This document shows positions 14,301 through 24,882 of a stretch of DNA of 64,000 nt, in pieces (position 1 is the first letter of the stretch; every line of letters begins with the position of its first letter). The stretch is from Bugula neritina (Eukaryota; Bryozoa; Gymnolaemata; Cheilostomatida; Bugulidae). The position numbers were made by a program, and so were the translations under genes. The notes below the pieces were generated by a model, which saw only the letters and a program-made list of their open reading frames with translations, did not search any database and was not told the DNA's origin. The stretch covers positions 10,038,698 through 10,102,697 of the forward strand of contig OZ037765.1 in NCBI GenBank assembly GCA_964035545.1, written 5' to 3'.

Positions 14301-15986
14301 AGCCTGCACTTTCTTCAATATTTTACAGGTTAACTATGGAGCATTTCTCAACACATAGCATGGCAAACAATTAAATTACATTGATTTAAGACAAACACTT
14401 CCTAAGAAATATTTAACTAAAAAGCAATTGATCATAAGCTATGCTGCATAAAAATTACGTATATGATAACGATGCAATACTGGGAATTTACCTAATATTA
14501 TCATCTAGCAGTCTCAATGAGTCATGGCATGCCTCTGCTTCACCCAAGTATTTGATTAGTTCCTCCATAAGATGCCTACAAATTTAGACTACAAGTTTAT
14601 GGCAACAGTTCATAGTATATGCACATTAATAAAGTAGAACGCCTTTTCAATTGTAGCTTTCAAAAGCATAGATCTGACAAATTAAGTGAACAAATTATTA
14701 TTCTAAAGGTAATCAACATCTAAATGATTTACTTGTGTAATATCTCCTTTCTTTTCATCACCAGCAAACTCAATAGCAGGACAGTGGTGATGAATTTACT
14801 TATACTTTGTATGATAATATGTCTAAAACAGTTATCCTTCCCGATATATAGGTTTTCTAAGAGTAAAAGCTTACCTTCCTGTCTGAACAGTCGGGTCCGT
14901 TGCATATATTGTTCCCCTGAAACCAGTGCCTTCGGTGACGAAAGGCAATGCCAATATTGAGAGATAATTGGAAACAATTATCGCATCTAAATTATTGAGA
15001 TTAATAGCATCTATCTACAAACATGGATAGCCGCTATTGCAAAAAATTAAGAGAAAATGTAATTAAAAAATAAACAGAATCTATCGAAACCAATGAAAGA
15101 AACATTGAATGCAAAACAATTTTTTTAAAGCCAAGTGAAATGCATTGTTTTTCTAACCAAAGCTGACAATGATCACTGTAGACGTAAATTTGAATGTTTA
15201 TTAAAACACTATTATGTTTTCAAATTATAGCAATAGTTACTTACTTCAGGTGTGCTAACCATTGGTTCAGAGTCAAAGAAAAATCTCCTATTTACTTCTT
15301 TGATATTCTAAAATTATAATTATTAGTGCATTATGTTAATATTCATTCTACAATTTAAAAAGGTTCAATCATTACAAACCTACAAAACTAACACTTCAAG
15401 CCTATAAACACCTTAACCTTTCTCATAAGCAAGAAAGTAAAAGCAAGCCTTTTTTCATAACAAAGCTACTTACACATGGTATGGCATTGTCAAGAGAATT
15501 GTTGGCATGTACCACAACATTCCCATACTGACTTGATTCTCTACAAAATGCCATATAATTCAACAAATTTCATCAATTCATTATGTGATGATGATAATAA
15601 AGAAAATGTTAGTCGATGAGTGCAGCTACTGAACAACTTACTTTGATTTGATATTAAAAATAGGCATGAAATTCAATAATGAATTCAAGTCCATTCCACA
15701 GTCCAACATGATATGGGTGTCTTTAAACTTAAGGACATAGCACGGCTGATTTGTCTCATCAGATAAAGAAAACTAGAAAGTCAAGGAATAATATACAAAA
15801 GTGACTTATAATAGGCTAAACATTTCACACAGTCATATATATAAAAAAATGCCAGCAAATAAGTTGAGTGTGAGCAGAGTAACCATAATACACAAAAACA
15901 AATTTTTAAACAAACCAAACTACATTAAGTAACTTTCAACAAAAAATAATTGAAATGAGAATTGCTCGAATACATACCAGCCGCAT
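8343..15986 (-). CDS. INTS9: Integrator complex subunit 9 (18 exons)
   Basis: INTS9 pairs with the nuclease INTS11 in the Integrator cleavage module, which cuts 3' ends of U snRNAs and promoter-proximal nascent RNA in the nucleus. Exons on the minus strand: 15978-15986, 15642-15772, 15474-15540, 15245-15307, 14875-15014, 14492-14575, 13445-13568, 13110-13244, 12908-13019, 12351-12531, 11988-12048, 11148-11319, 10610-10789, 10241-10347, 9579-9677, 9194-9295, 8699-8758, 8343-8507. They close in frame at 663 codons (human about 658). Family blocks visible include CYVLKFKDTHIMLDCGMD, FRGTIYATDPTVQ, SSGYCIGSCNWII, GGNVLVPC, YSNIYAEW, KVYLPEPPF and YCPIDTRLNFSQ. The metallo-beta-lactamase site is degenerate: the HxHxDH position reads SNYLSILALP, as expected for a non-catalytic partner. 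The start exon gives MRL followed by an intron. It shares a 965-bp head-to-head gap with PDIA6. Confidence 0.97.
9855..10246. repeat. 20-bp minisatellite starting at the INTS9 exon 14 splice donor
   Basis: About 20 head-to-tail copies of a 20-bp unit (plus strand ACTAGTGTTTATGTACTTAC and variants) fill the start of an INTS9 intron. Three variants, beginning ACTAGTGTTT, ACTAGGGCTT and ACTAAGGTTC, cycle as a 60-bp higher-order repeat over most of the array. On the INTS9 strand each unit starts GTAAGTAC and ends CTAGT. The true exon 14 donor (boundary 10241) therefore looks like the founder, and nearly every unit carries a copy of it (one has ACGTAC in place of ACTTAC). Confidence 0.95.
13782..14025 (+). 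mobile_element. tRNA-derived SINE (tRNA-Thr-like head) in an INTS9 intron
   Basis: A Pol III A box (TAGTCTAGGAG, from 13795) and a perfect B box (GGTTCGAACCC, 13838-13848) are 43 bp apart. Between them GAGCGCTTGCTTAGTAAAC resembles the D and anticodon arms of eukaryotic tRNA-Thr(AGU). The stems no longer pair well and the 3' end runs on into a non-tRNA body (from about 13861), so this is a SINE head and not a working tRNA gene. It lies antisense to INTS9. Ends are approximate; I could not fix a target-site duplication. Confidence 0.8.
14153..14285 (+). mobile_element. 5'-truncated second copy of the SINE body
   Basis: This segment matches the non-tRNA body of the SINE about 300 bp upstream: shared runs include AGTCATAATTGCT, AACCCTTTCCATCAG and ACAGGGAT. 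It lacks the tRNA-like head. It is in the same orientation, in the same INTS9 intron. Confidence 0.75.
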
Positions 15987-16951
15987 AATGTAGTTGTGCT
16001 TTTCTATCGTGTCAGCAAATCTCTGCTGTAAAAGACTAACAAGCAAGAAAAAAGTTAGTTTATTGATAAACTATAGCACCCTTTCATTTTTATCAAATGA
16101 AAAATATTTCAACTTGATTATTAAGTAATTAGAAGATTGTAAACTATCATCATGGCTGCAAATTTTGCTTTCTCAATTTATCAAAGAAAATCAAAAGAGA
16201 TGATTCTGTTAATAAAAAACTATCTTAGTACATACTATATTAATATAATTATATTGATATTCCACACACAAAATTAAGTAGCACATATACTTCTAAGAAA
16301 ATAAAAAAGAACTCATGAATTGTTTAAGAAAGAATATAAATTTAAAATTAAATATTATATATATTGTTATTAGGATAGTCATATTTATATTGTATAATAT
16401 TGCTATTCAAGGAAGATCTGATTTGCTTTTACTTTAACTTTTAGACTGAGTTTTACTCACTTTTACTTTTAGATTACAAATTTACTTTAAGTTTTACTGC
16501 TATAATTAACATTATCATTACGAATCATGATGACCATCATAATTATATTTATTAATATAATTCATTTATTTTCATTTGAGTTTTAAGTTATATTAGACCC
16601 AGAGTGAGAACACACACTTTCACTTTGATAACAATCACGATAAATCATAAATGTTAGTAATCGAGACCATTGAACTATAATCCTATAGTTTCAGTTCAGT
16701 GATCGAGACAAATCAAAATGTGTAGCGCACACTAGGAAACCTTGACCCATGAAACGAAAGTCTGACATAGTTTTTTGTTGCCCAATTAATTGAAGACACG
16801 AAGGAAAACCTCTTTCATACGCGTTTTTAATTTTCATTCATTGAATTCAGAGTGTTGGTAGATGTGGCTATTTGTAACTGGCCAAATCACCAGGATTAAT
16901 TTTCCCTAATCGCGTCGATTAATTAAAAAAATAACAGTTACATGTAGAAAG
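15987..16951. promoter_or_regulatory. Shared head-to-head promoter region of INTS9 and PDIA6
   Basis: The two start codons face away from each other across 965 bp, so this interval should hold both promoters and 5' UTRs. I see an ERSE-like site (16782-16800) on the PDIA6 side and a near-palindrome TAATCGCGTCGATTAATT close to 16906. The INTS9-proximal half is AT-rich with no named element. Confidence 0.5.
16782..16800 (+). promoter_or_regulatory. ER stress response element-like site upstream of PDIA6
   Basis: CCAAT, nine bases, then ACACG differs at one base from the ERSE consensus CCAAT-N9-CCACG bound by NF-Y and ATF6/XBP1. It lies 152 bp upstream of the PDIA6 start codon, and PDIA6 is a classic unfolded-protein-response gene. 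One mismatch in a degenerate motif could be chance. Confidence 0.4.
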
Positions 16952-19900
16952 ATGAAGGGACAGACCACTTTAGCTTTTGGTAAGACCTATATTTAGTGAC
17001 TAAAACTTTTAGTAAAAGTAAATTAAAAGTCAAAGAAAATGCCAAAGCCAAAGGAGTTGTTCAATTTAAACTTCATAATAATAAATACTATCATTTAATT
17101 TTATTTTTACTATTAATAATAATAGTAATACTAATAGTAGTAGTAATTTAATTAGTATTACTACTATTAGTATTACTGTTGACGTTGTCTGTTATTATAA
17201 GTATTAAGTTTAATAAAACTATTATTAATTGGCAATTACAATAATATTATTATTATACTTGATATAAATATTGCTATTACTATAACTATAACTATTAGTA
17301 TTACTATTAGACTTTTGCTAATAGTAATACTAATAGTAATAGTAATACTTATACTACCTTATAACACAAACTTAAACTCAGCTTAGCTAATACAGTAATA
17401 GTAATGCTATGTGCTAAAAATAAAACCCTAGGCCTATGGGGCATGGGCTATAACAGTGTAAGTATCAGTATAAATTACGGTTAAAAATTTAACAGAAGTT
17501 CAACAGCTACACCTTAGAGCTAAAATAAATTTACTCCAACATATGATAAATCTAAACAAACACAGCACAAGATGAAGACTAAGAGGCACTCATGACTTTG
17601 ACTTTACCAAAGTGAAAGTGTTTTGATTTTTGTGAGTAGGGACTGAGTTAATGATACTGAAAGTGAATCTGATACTTCAACTCTGAAACTTGAGAGTCAA
17701 GACTTCATAGTTAAGAGTAAAATCAAGAGCGTATTGATATTCATATTTATAAAGATTAACATATTAATAATAATATTAAATATGTTTATATTAATATAAA
17801 AATAATAATATAATAATACATTTTGTTAAGTTTGTACATTGGCTACATTTATCTGTATACACTGCATATATATTTTATAGGGTTGGTGCTGTTGGTTCCA
17901 TTTGCCTTTGCTCTATACAGTTCATCTGATGATGTCATACAACTTACTGGAACAGACTTTGACAGAAAAGTTATCAGCAGCAATGAACTGTGGATCGTTG
18001 AATTTTATGCACCTTGGTGTGGTCATTGTAAAAATCTTGCACCAGAATGGAAAAAGGCTGCTAAAGCCTTAAAAGTAAGGTTAACATGAGATGTAAATAG
18101 GCTAGTTGTTTTGTTGTGTCATACACATGTATGTTTAAAATGCCATTTTATGTGAGTTCAATGCTTGTTTTTATTTGTAGGGAATCGTAAATATAGCAGC
18201 TGTGGATGCTGATGCCCATCGTGATGTTGGTGGTAAATATGGTGTGCAAGGATTTCCCACCATCAAAATATTTGGAGCTAATAAAAATTCACCCAGTGAT
18301 TACAATGGTATGGAGCTGTAACTTTCGTTCTGAAATTATAAAATTTTGAAGCAGAAGTTTTTTCATGTTTACGGTTCTGTTTAATGGCCTAATTTTAAAG
18401 TTGTTTTTTAGGAGGAAGAACTGCACAAGCAATTGTTGATCAAGCCATAACTGAATTGAAAAAAATTGCTAATGCTCGTCTTGGAGGAAAATCTTCAGTA
18501 AGAATTTCCCTTGTTAATAACCATGTTGGACCAAAGATGGTGGCTAGCGCTCTTAAATTAATATTTTATCATAACTTCTTAATGCTTTAGGAACATCTTC
18601 TCGTGGCTTTCTCAAATTTCTTTGATATAATTTTGTTTTATAGCAACAGTGCTAATAAGAATATAGCTATTTATTTCTAAAATTTAAAATGATGTCTGGA
18701 ATTTTACTGTCTCTCTAGGGAGGTGGTTCTAGTGGAGGGTCAGGTGGCTCTGACAAGGATGTTGTTGAATTGACTGAAAGCAACTTTGAGAAGCTCGTCC
18801 TAAACAGTGAAGACATGTGGCTAGTTGAATTCTTTGCGCCGTGGTGTGGTCACTGCAAGAACCTGGCTCCTCATTGGGCTAGTGCTGCCACACAACTGAA
18901 AGGAAAGGTCAGCCTTCTCATGTTTTCTTGCTCTACTATTCAGAGCAAATTTAAATCGTTAAAATGCTGGCAAACCTTTTCTTATATGACAATATATTGA
19001 CCTTTGTGAGAATCATTGTTCAGTTACAAATTAGTCTATATTGAATTGTTTATCTATAATATCAATTTGCAGTATTTTTAAGTGCATAAAATTCATTTTT
19101 TAGTACTTTGAAATACATAATATATCTGAACAGATATTATAATACAGGTGAAATTGGGAGCTGTTGATGCTACCGTTCACTCCGGATTGGCTAGTAAATA
19201 TGGAGTCCGAGGTTATCCAACTATCAAATACTTCCCTCAAGGCCAGAAATCTGGTGCAGAAGAATATGATGGTGGAAGAACTACTGCTGATATAACTCAG
19301 TGGGCTTTAAGCCGATTTGAAGAGAACATTCCTCCACCAGAAGTGATCCAGGTGAGTTGGTTGGTTAACTGATCTATTTGATTTGACTATATTTAAAGGA
19401 CTAAAGCTGATTACTGCATAGTTGTATGTTATAACTCTTATTCTGTTCTTTGCAGATCACTAAACAAGAAGATTTAAAATCATCCTGTGATGACTTTCAA
19501 CTCTGCATCATTGCTTTCCTTCCTCATATTCTTGATTGTCAGTCAGAATGTAGAAACAAGTTCATTGATATTCTCAAAGTAGAATCTGAGAAATTTAAGA
19601 AGCAGAAATGGAGGTACTATTTACATGTGGTACTTTTTGGTCATAGTTACACAGCATTCTCTTTCTAAACTTTCTTTCATTTTATTAAAAGCTTTTAATT
19701 GCCCAAAAGTTTATCAATTTTCCTATAGATATATGTTTATACCCCAAAGTTCTTCTGCAACTCGGCACTTTTTGTAGTAGGGACTGTGAGGTTTACTGAA
19801 TTTACTTAACACAAAGAAATTTGCTTCAGGAAAATAAAGTGTATGTTGTAAAAAGACAAATAGATTATGTAAGGTGAAGTCATACTTAAGGTTGATCTTT

Positions 19901-20972
19901 CTGAGGGTATTTTTGCCCTTATGTTGTGGAATGTAATACTCGAAACATTGGGTTGCGAGAATAGTTCCAAGGTGACATCAGATCTTTTATATCTTACTCA
20001 AAAGTACTAGCATTTAATTTTGTCATCTTACTACATTGTTGTTTTTATTATTACTGATGCTTTTATTGTATTAATTCAATACCTTTATTATAGGCACAAG
20101 TTTAAGATTTATATCATATCTCTCATCCATTTAGTTTCAATGAACCTGGTGTTATTAAAATCGATACTGTTTTTCAGTTACAGTATATAAACTTTTGAAG
20201 TTTCCAGGTTTGGTTGGTCTGGGTAGCTAGTCTCCAACATGAAAATTATTATTTGCTGATTATTTATGTGAGGAAAACTAATATTTATATTACCCGTTAT
20301 CCAATATTTAATTTATCTGTTTTCCAATATTTGTGTTTGTTGATAGTGTTGTGCTAATGTTAATAACTGGGAGTTGGACATTTAACTTAAAGTCCATGAT
20401 CCTAGCACACCCAATTCCCATGTGCAAACATTTAAGAGCAAAAATTTAAACATCAAAAGCTTTTTCCTCACCAAATATTTTAACTGTTGCTATCTCCAAG
20501 TTTTAGAGACGAATGTTTCATGTTTCAGCTGGCTTTGGGTAGAGGGAGCAGCCCAATTAGATTTAGAGCAGGCCGTGGGTGTAGGAGGATTTGGGTATCC
20601 TGCCATGGCTGCTATGAACGCTAGGAAAATGAAGTATGCGTTGATGAGAGGATCATTTGGTGCTACTGGCATACATGAGTTCCTGAGGTGAGTAGTGGTG
20701 ACCAACATTTCATGTTACCTATATTATAGTTATAATGTGAGCATTCGCTTATTCAGACTGCGCAGTCATGTTTTCTACAAATTATTTTTATCACTTTTAG
20801 GGATTTGTCCTACGGTAAAGGATCTACTGCACCAGTAGCAGGAGCTGCTTTACCGTCTATTATTACAACTGACCCATGGGATGGAAAGGATGGTGAATAC
20901 CCAACTGAAGATTATGGGGATTTGGATGATATTGAATTAGAACCATTAGATTCTCAGAAAGAGGAGTTGTAA
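16952..20972 (+). CDS. PDIA6: Protein disulfide-isomerase A6 (9 exons)
   Basis: PDIA6 (P5) forms and rearranges disulfides in the ER lumen and works with BiP. Exons 16952-16979, 17881-18074, 18181-18307, 18412-18497, 18719-18907, 19148-19351, 19456-19613, 20529-20687 and 20801-20972 close at 438 codons (human 440). The tiny first exon plus exon 2 encode a signal peptide, MKGQTTLAF joined to [11 protein letters not shown], before LYSSSDD. Two thioredoxin domains each keep the active site APWCGHCK. Between them lies a Gly/Ser linker. A third, redox-inactive thioredoxin-like domain follows ([18 protein letters not shown]), then an acidic tail ending KEEL, a KDEL-type retrieval signal. I placed the start in the 28-nt exon because its phase and hydrophobic sequence fit; no ATG lies in frame in exon 2. 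AATAAA follows at 21101. Confidence 0.97.
17090..17415. repeat. ACT/AGT-rich low-complexity block A (PDIA6 intron 1)
   Basis: The sequence is almost wholly made of TAATAGTAATACTAATAG-like words that read nearly the same on both strands, giving many short inverted repeats. Similar blocks occur at four other places in the window. Confidence 0.75.
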
Positions 20973-21100
20973 ATGTGAACTACAATACTTAGTCTTGTAA
21001 CAATTATTTAAAACATGCGATTATTGTCAATAGGTAATGAATAATATTATATGTATATTTCCCTCCTTTACTCTTAGATACATTCTCAAGTTTGTCTCAG

Positions 21101-21106
21101 AATAAA
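21101..21106 (+). promoter_or_regulatory. Polyadenylation signal AATAAA of PDIA6
   Basis: A canonical AATAAA lies 129 bp after the PDIA6 stop. The opposing gene ends at 21123 and has an ATTAAA on its strand at 21118-21123, so the two 3' ends meet or overlap here. Confidence 0.65.
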
Positions 21107-21122
21107 AAAAAACAAACTTTAA

Positions 21123-23004
21123 TTATGTGTTGTGTTTCCCAATAGCATTTATGCCCTTGTTGGTAAAGGTTTTGGAGTTTGTACTAGGCTTTTGAAGATT
21201 CCAAATTCTTACTCCGTCTCTGGTGAAATGCTGTATATGATATTGACAACTAGGAGTCTGTAATACAGAAGTAATTCTTCTGTTGCTTTGTCCACCAGTA
21301 CTCTGCTCGGTCTGTAGCTCTACATCTAAACCAGCTATAAAATCACTCAACAAATGCATGTTGTTGGTTGTAGGTAGGCCTGCTTTGGTATTCACTTTGT
21401 TATACTGCCTGAACATATAATTTATTACCTCTTCAAATGTCTGATCTTCTTGCCTCAAGTTGGAAAAATCTACTGGTGATGCTGATTGCTGTCTTTTTGT
21501 TCTGACTATTCGTAAGCAGCCTTCATAAATCGTAAAAAAATTGTTAAGCTGACCCCACATGCCGTACAGATGCCCTGGCATTGGGCTTCCTGTTGATAGA
21601 GCATTTTTTATTTTGTATCGTGTTAGTAGAAGCAGCGATATTCCTACCCATTTCAGTACCCTGTGTTCTGTTGATCTCTCTTTATGCTTGTTTAACATAT
21701 CCAAAGTAGCTTTTAAAAGGTTGAGGCTAGTAGCCACTGAGGACAGAATTTTATAGAGCAGGTTGCGATTGCAGTTTAGCCATTTTTCAACTGTGTCCAT
21801 TACTGGGTAAATAACAGCTGTGCAACATGCTGCAGGTGTTGGACAAAAGTTTTTAAAGCAATATGGCTGCACATTTCTAGTTCTGTGAGCAGAAGAGTTT
21901 GATGAGCTAGGGTGGGGTTTTGTAAGCATTGAATATGGTGTTGTAAATTTACTGCCTGCTACATGTATACTTGGCGAGACTAGCTTGGTGTTTATAACCA
22001 TGTGCTTTAGTTGAGACTTTGGTGCTTCTAATTTATTGGTTGGCTGTTGTACAGGCATCATAACAAATTTTGGAGCGAAGGAGTGATGGCTACTTGGTGA
22101 TAAAATAAATTTGTTTACTACTTGTGATACATGGTTTGGTCTTCCCTCATTCTGTTGATTCAGTAGTTCCCTTAAAGAAGAAACATTTTGTTTTTGTTTT
22201 GGTGAAACATTTTCACTGCTCGTCTTTGGTTTTATAGTATTCTGAGGTAGCGATGGTTTTACTGTTGCTGGTTGTGATGTGCACTTTTCGGTCATCCTTT
22301 CAGCACTCTGAAGTTTAGGCGAACACAAACTTAGCACAAATGGAGTTAACTTTGCTTTATCAGTCAAATCATACACGATTCTTTTGTTCAGTTGTAGCTG
22401 CCTTGGTACTACAACAGGTTTACATTGCTTAGTCAAGAAAGCTGGTATTTAGAATAAGAATATAGGTCAATTTATTAAAATACACCTATATAATGTAAAA
22501 TACTCGGTTATACACTTCTACCAAGAAAATTTGTATCAGAATGTTTTAGTCTTGCATTATTATAATGCAGACACATTTCTTTGAAAATTTTGCTTTACTA
22601 CCAAAGAAACTTACACAAAATTTATTGCAGTAAAGAAGTAAAATGCAGTATTATCTATACACGCACACAATACACATACATATATTATATGTACTATATT
22701 TATTATGTGTATAAGAGGTAGCTATTACTAGTGTAGACCTATAAGAAATAACATTCGTGTGCCACTAACTTGTCTCACCCTCACCTTTACTCGCAGGTGA
22801 ACTCGTAGGACTTGAGTGAGGGAGTTGTTGGTCTTTCAAGTCATTTTGCTCAGAATTTGAAATAGTTTTTATTCTTTTGCATTTTGGTCCATTGCCATCA
22901 CATTTTAATGTGGGACAAGTTCTTTGGGGAAACTTTTGTTTTCTACTTCTCTGTGCATTAGTTGGTGATTCCTGTAGCTTTGTTTCTAACTCTTCTGAGG
23001 CCAT
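21123..23004 (-). CDS. Unrecognised two-exon gene, 512 codons
   Basis: Exon 1 (22785-23004) begins [13 protein letters not shown] and exon 2 (21123-22441) reads open for about 437 codons to a TAA; the GT-AG join keeps phase. I do not recognise the family. The first half is low-complexity, rich in Ser, Pro, Lys, Gln and Asn, with basic stretches such as KCKRIK, and is probably disordered and possibly nuclear. From roughly residue 280 a more ordered, helix-prone region of about 150 residues follows ([63 protein letters not shown]). The tail contains a cysteine and aromatic cluster. Gene reality rests on the long open exon 2, the clean splice, and codon use like its neighbours. It is tail-to-tail with PDIA6. 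A long AT microsatellite begins 31 bp upstream of its start codon. Confidence 0.75.
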
Positions 23005-23031
23005 GAGACTGAAGTATTTAGGTAATAAACC

Positions 23032-23175
<144 letters not shown>

Positions 23176-24882
23176 GTTTTTATTACTATTGTCCAAAATA
23201 ACTATTACATCATTTAGATGTATAGGTATGCTAACATTTTTTACTGTAGCCTATATGTTGATAAGCATGACAAGGTTAATCAACTACATGCTATGGCTAT
23301 AATAAATAATATTATTCACGTTTTAGCATGCACTTTTGAGTGCACAGGTAAAAAGATAAAGTAATTTAGCATTAACATAAATAATCAACTTATTCAAATG
23401 TAAAGTTACATTCACTTGACCAATTAAAACCAAGCTTGCTGAATTCAAAGCACGCTCACCTGGATTTCAAGTTCTGTTCGTTCTCATTTAATTTCTGCAG
23501 GTCAACACTTTTGATGATGTAGAAGTAAATATGATGTCATAATCAGTAAGAGTATTGTTAGATTACCTCATCAAGAATATCATAAATAATATGTATCTAC
23601 ATTATTGTGTATGGCCTCAAAAACCTATTTTCTTTTGCTGCTGCACATTCCTAACACTGTTGCCCACTGTGGTGTGTTACATATTGGCTGCATAACCCTT
23701 ATATAACAATTAAGTTTACTTCCATTGAAAGTGCTGAGCATGTAGATATTATATACTATATATGAAGTTTATACCAGTATATAAGTTTATGATTAAAAAT
23801 TGCAAATTTACAACTCTTCAAAAAGCAATTTTATTGTATAAAAAGAGCATTTTGATTGGTTTACAAATTTAACGTAAATATAGGTGTTTTAAAGCCAAAT
23901 AGATATTTTGCAACTATATCTTTATGTGCATTGTGCAAATATAGCTTGCCTGTTGTGTCAGCTTGTGTTTTAGACAATGTGTATTTTATTGAAGTATATT
24001 TCAACATTTAAAGAATCCTTCATTTTTGGATGGTCAGAAAGAATATGATACAAAATAGTTGTAGTTGATCAATAGTATTCAACAGTTGTCATATAAGCAA
24101 CTGCATGAATGAAAATTTTGCTAGGCAATAAAAATAATTAATTACATGTATAACAAATAATGTATTATATAAGTAACTATGAAGACATTCATTCATATAA
24201 TCGATTTAAAAAGCTTTACATGTTTTTTATTATAGATAACTACTTTTGTGGCTTACAATTAGCTTGTTTTTTAATCTCACCCACTTCCAAGAAAATTGCA
24301 TTTCTTGTTACACACATGTACAAAAGTTGTAGGACGCACAACTTTTTATGTTTTCACATTGACAAGAATGTGCTGACTTTTGGTAACTTCCGTGACAGTA
24401 CAGTGACAGGCATTTAATTATTATACATAACTCCACAAGGCTGTGTATATGTCTAGATATACCTTTAGTATATTTCATACGTAATTCACACATACTAACA
24501 TATTATTATTTCTAAATATGATAGAAATTATAAACAATGTTTATTTGTGAGAAATGGATAAATCATGGTAAACTAATGTATGTACATAAATATTTAAAGC
24601 CTATGCAAAGCGATTCAACCCAAGTGAAAACATTTACAGTTTCATATATACATAAAGTACATTAAGCAGTCAAAATACAAGAAAAAAGCTATATAGCATG
24701 TAATATTATGTACATTACATAGAATTCATATATCAAATATATTATAAACAATCACTGCATTACCTTGACTCAATAATTACCATATTCATATGCACAGCAA
24801 GTCCAAATCATAAATTACATACAAATTTGAAAATAATTAAAGTTTTTAAAAGTTTGATTGTTTATTAACAGTCATGAGGAGA
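23176..24882. other. Intergenic, unrecognised gene to BPTF 3' end
   Basis: This AT-rich interval should hold the promoter of the unrecognised minus-strand gene at its left and the BPTF 3' UTR at its right. On the minus strand, AATAAA occurs at 24861-24866 and 24540-24545. I see no coding exon or repeat. Confidence 0.55.

Noticed and set aside
24160-24417. An 85-codon plus-strand frame in the gap before BPTF
   Set aside because: Isolated, AT-rich, no splice partners and no recognisable motif.
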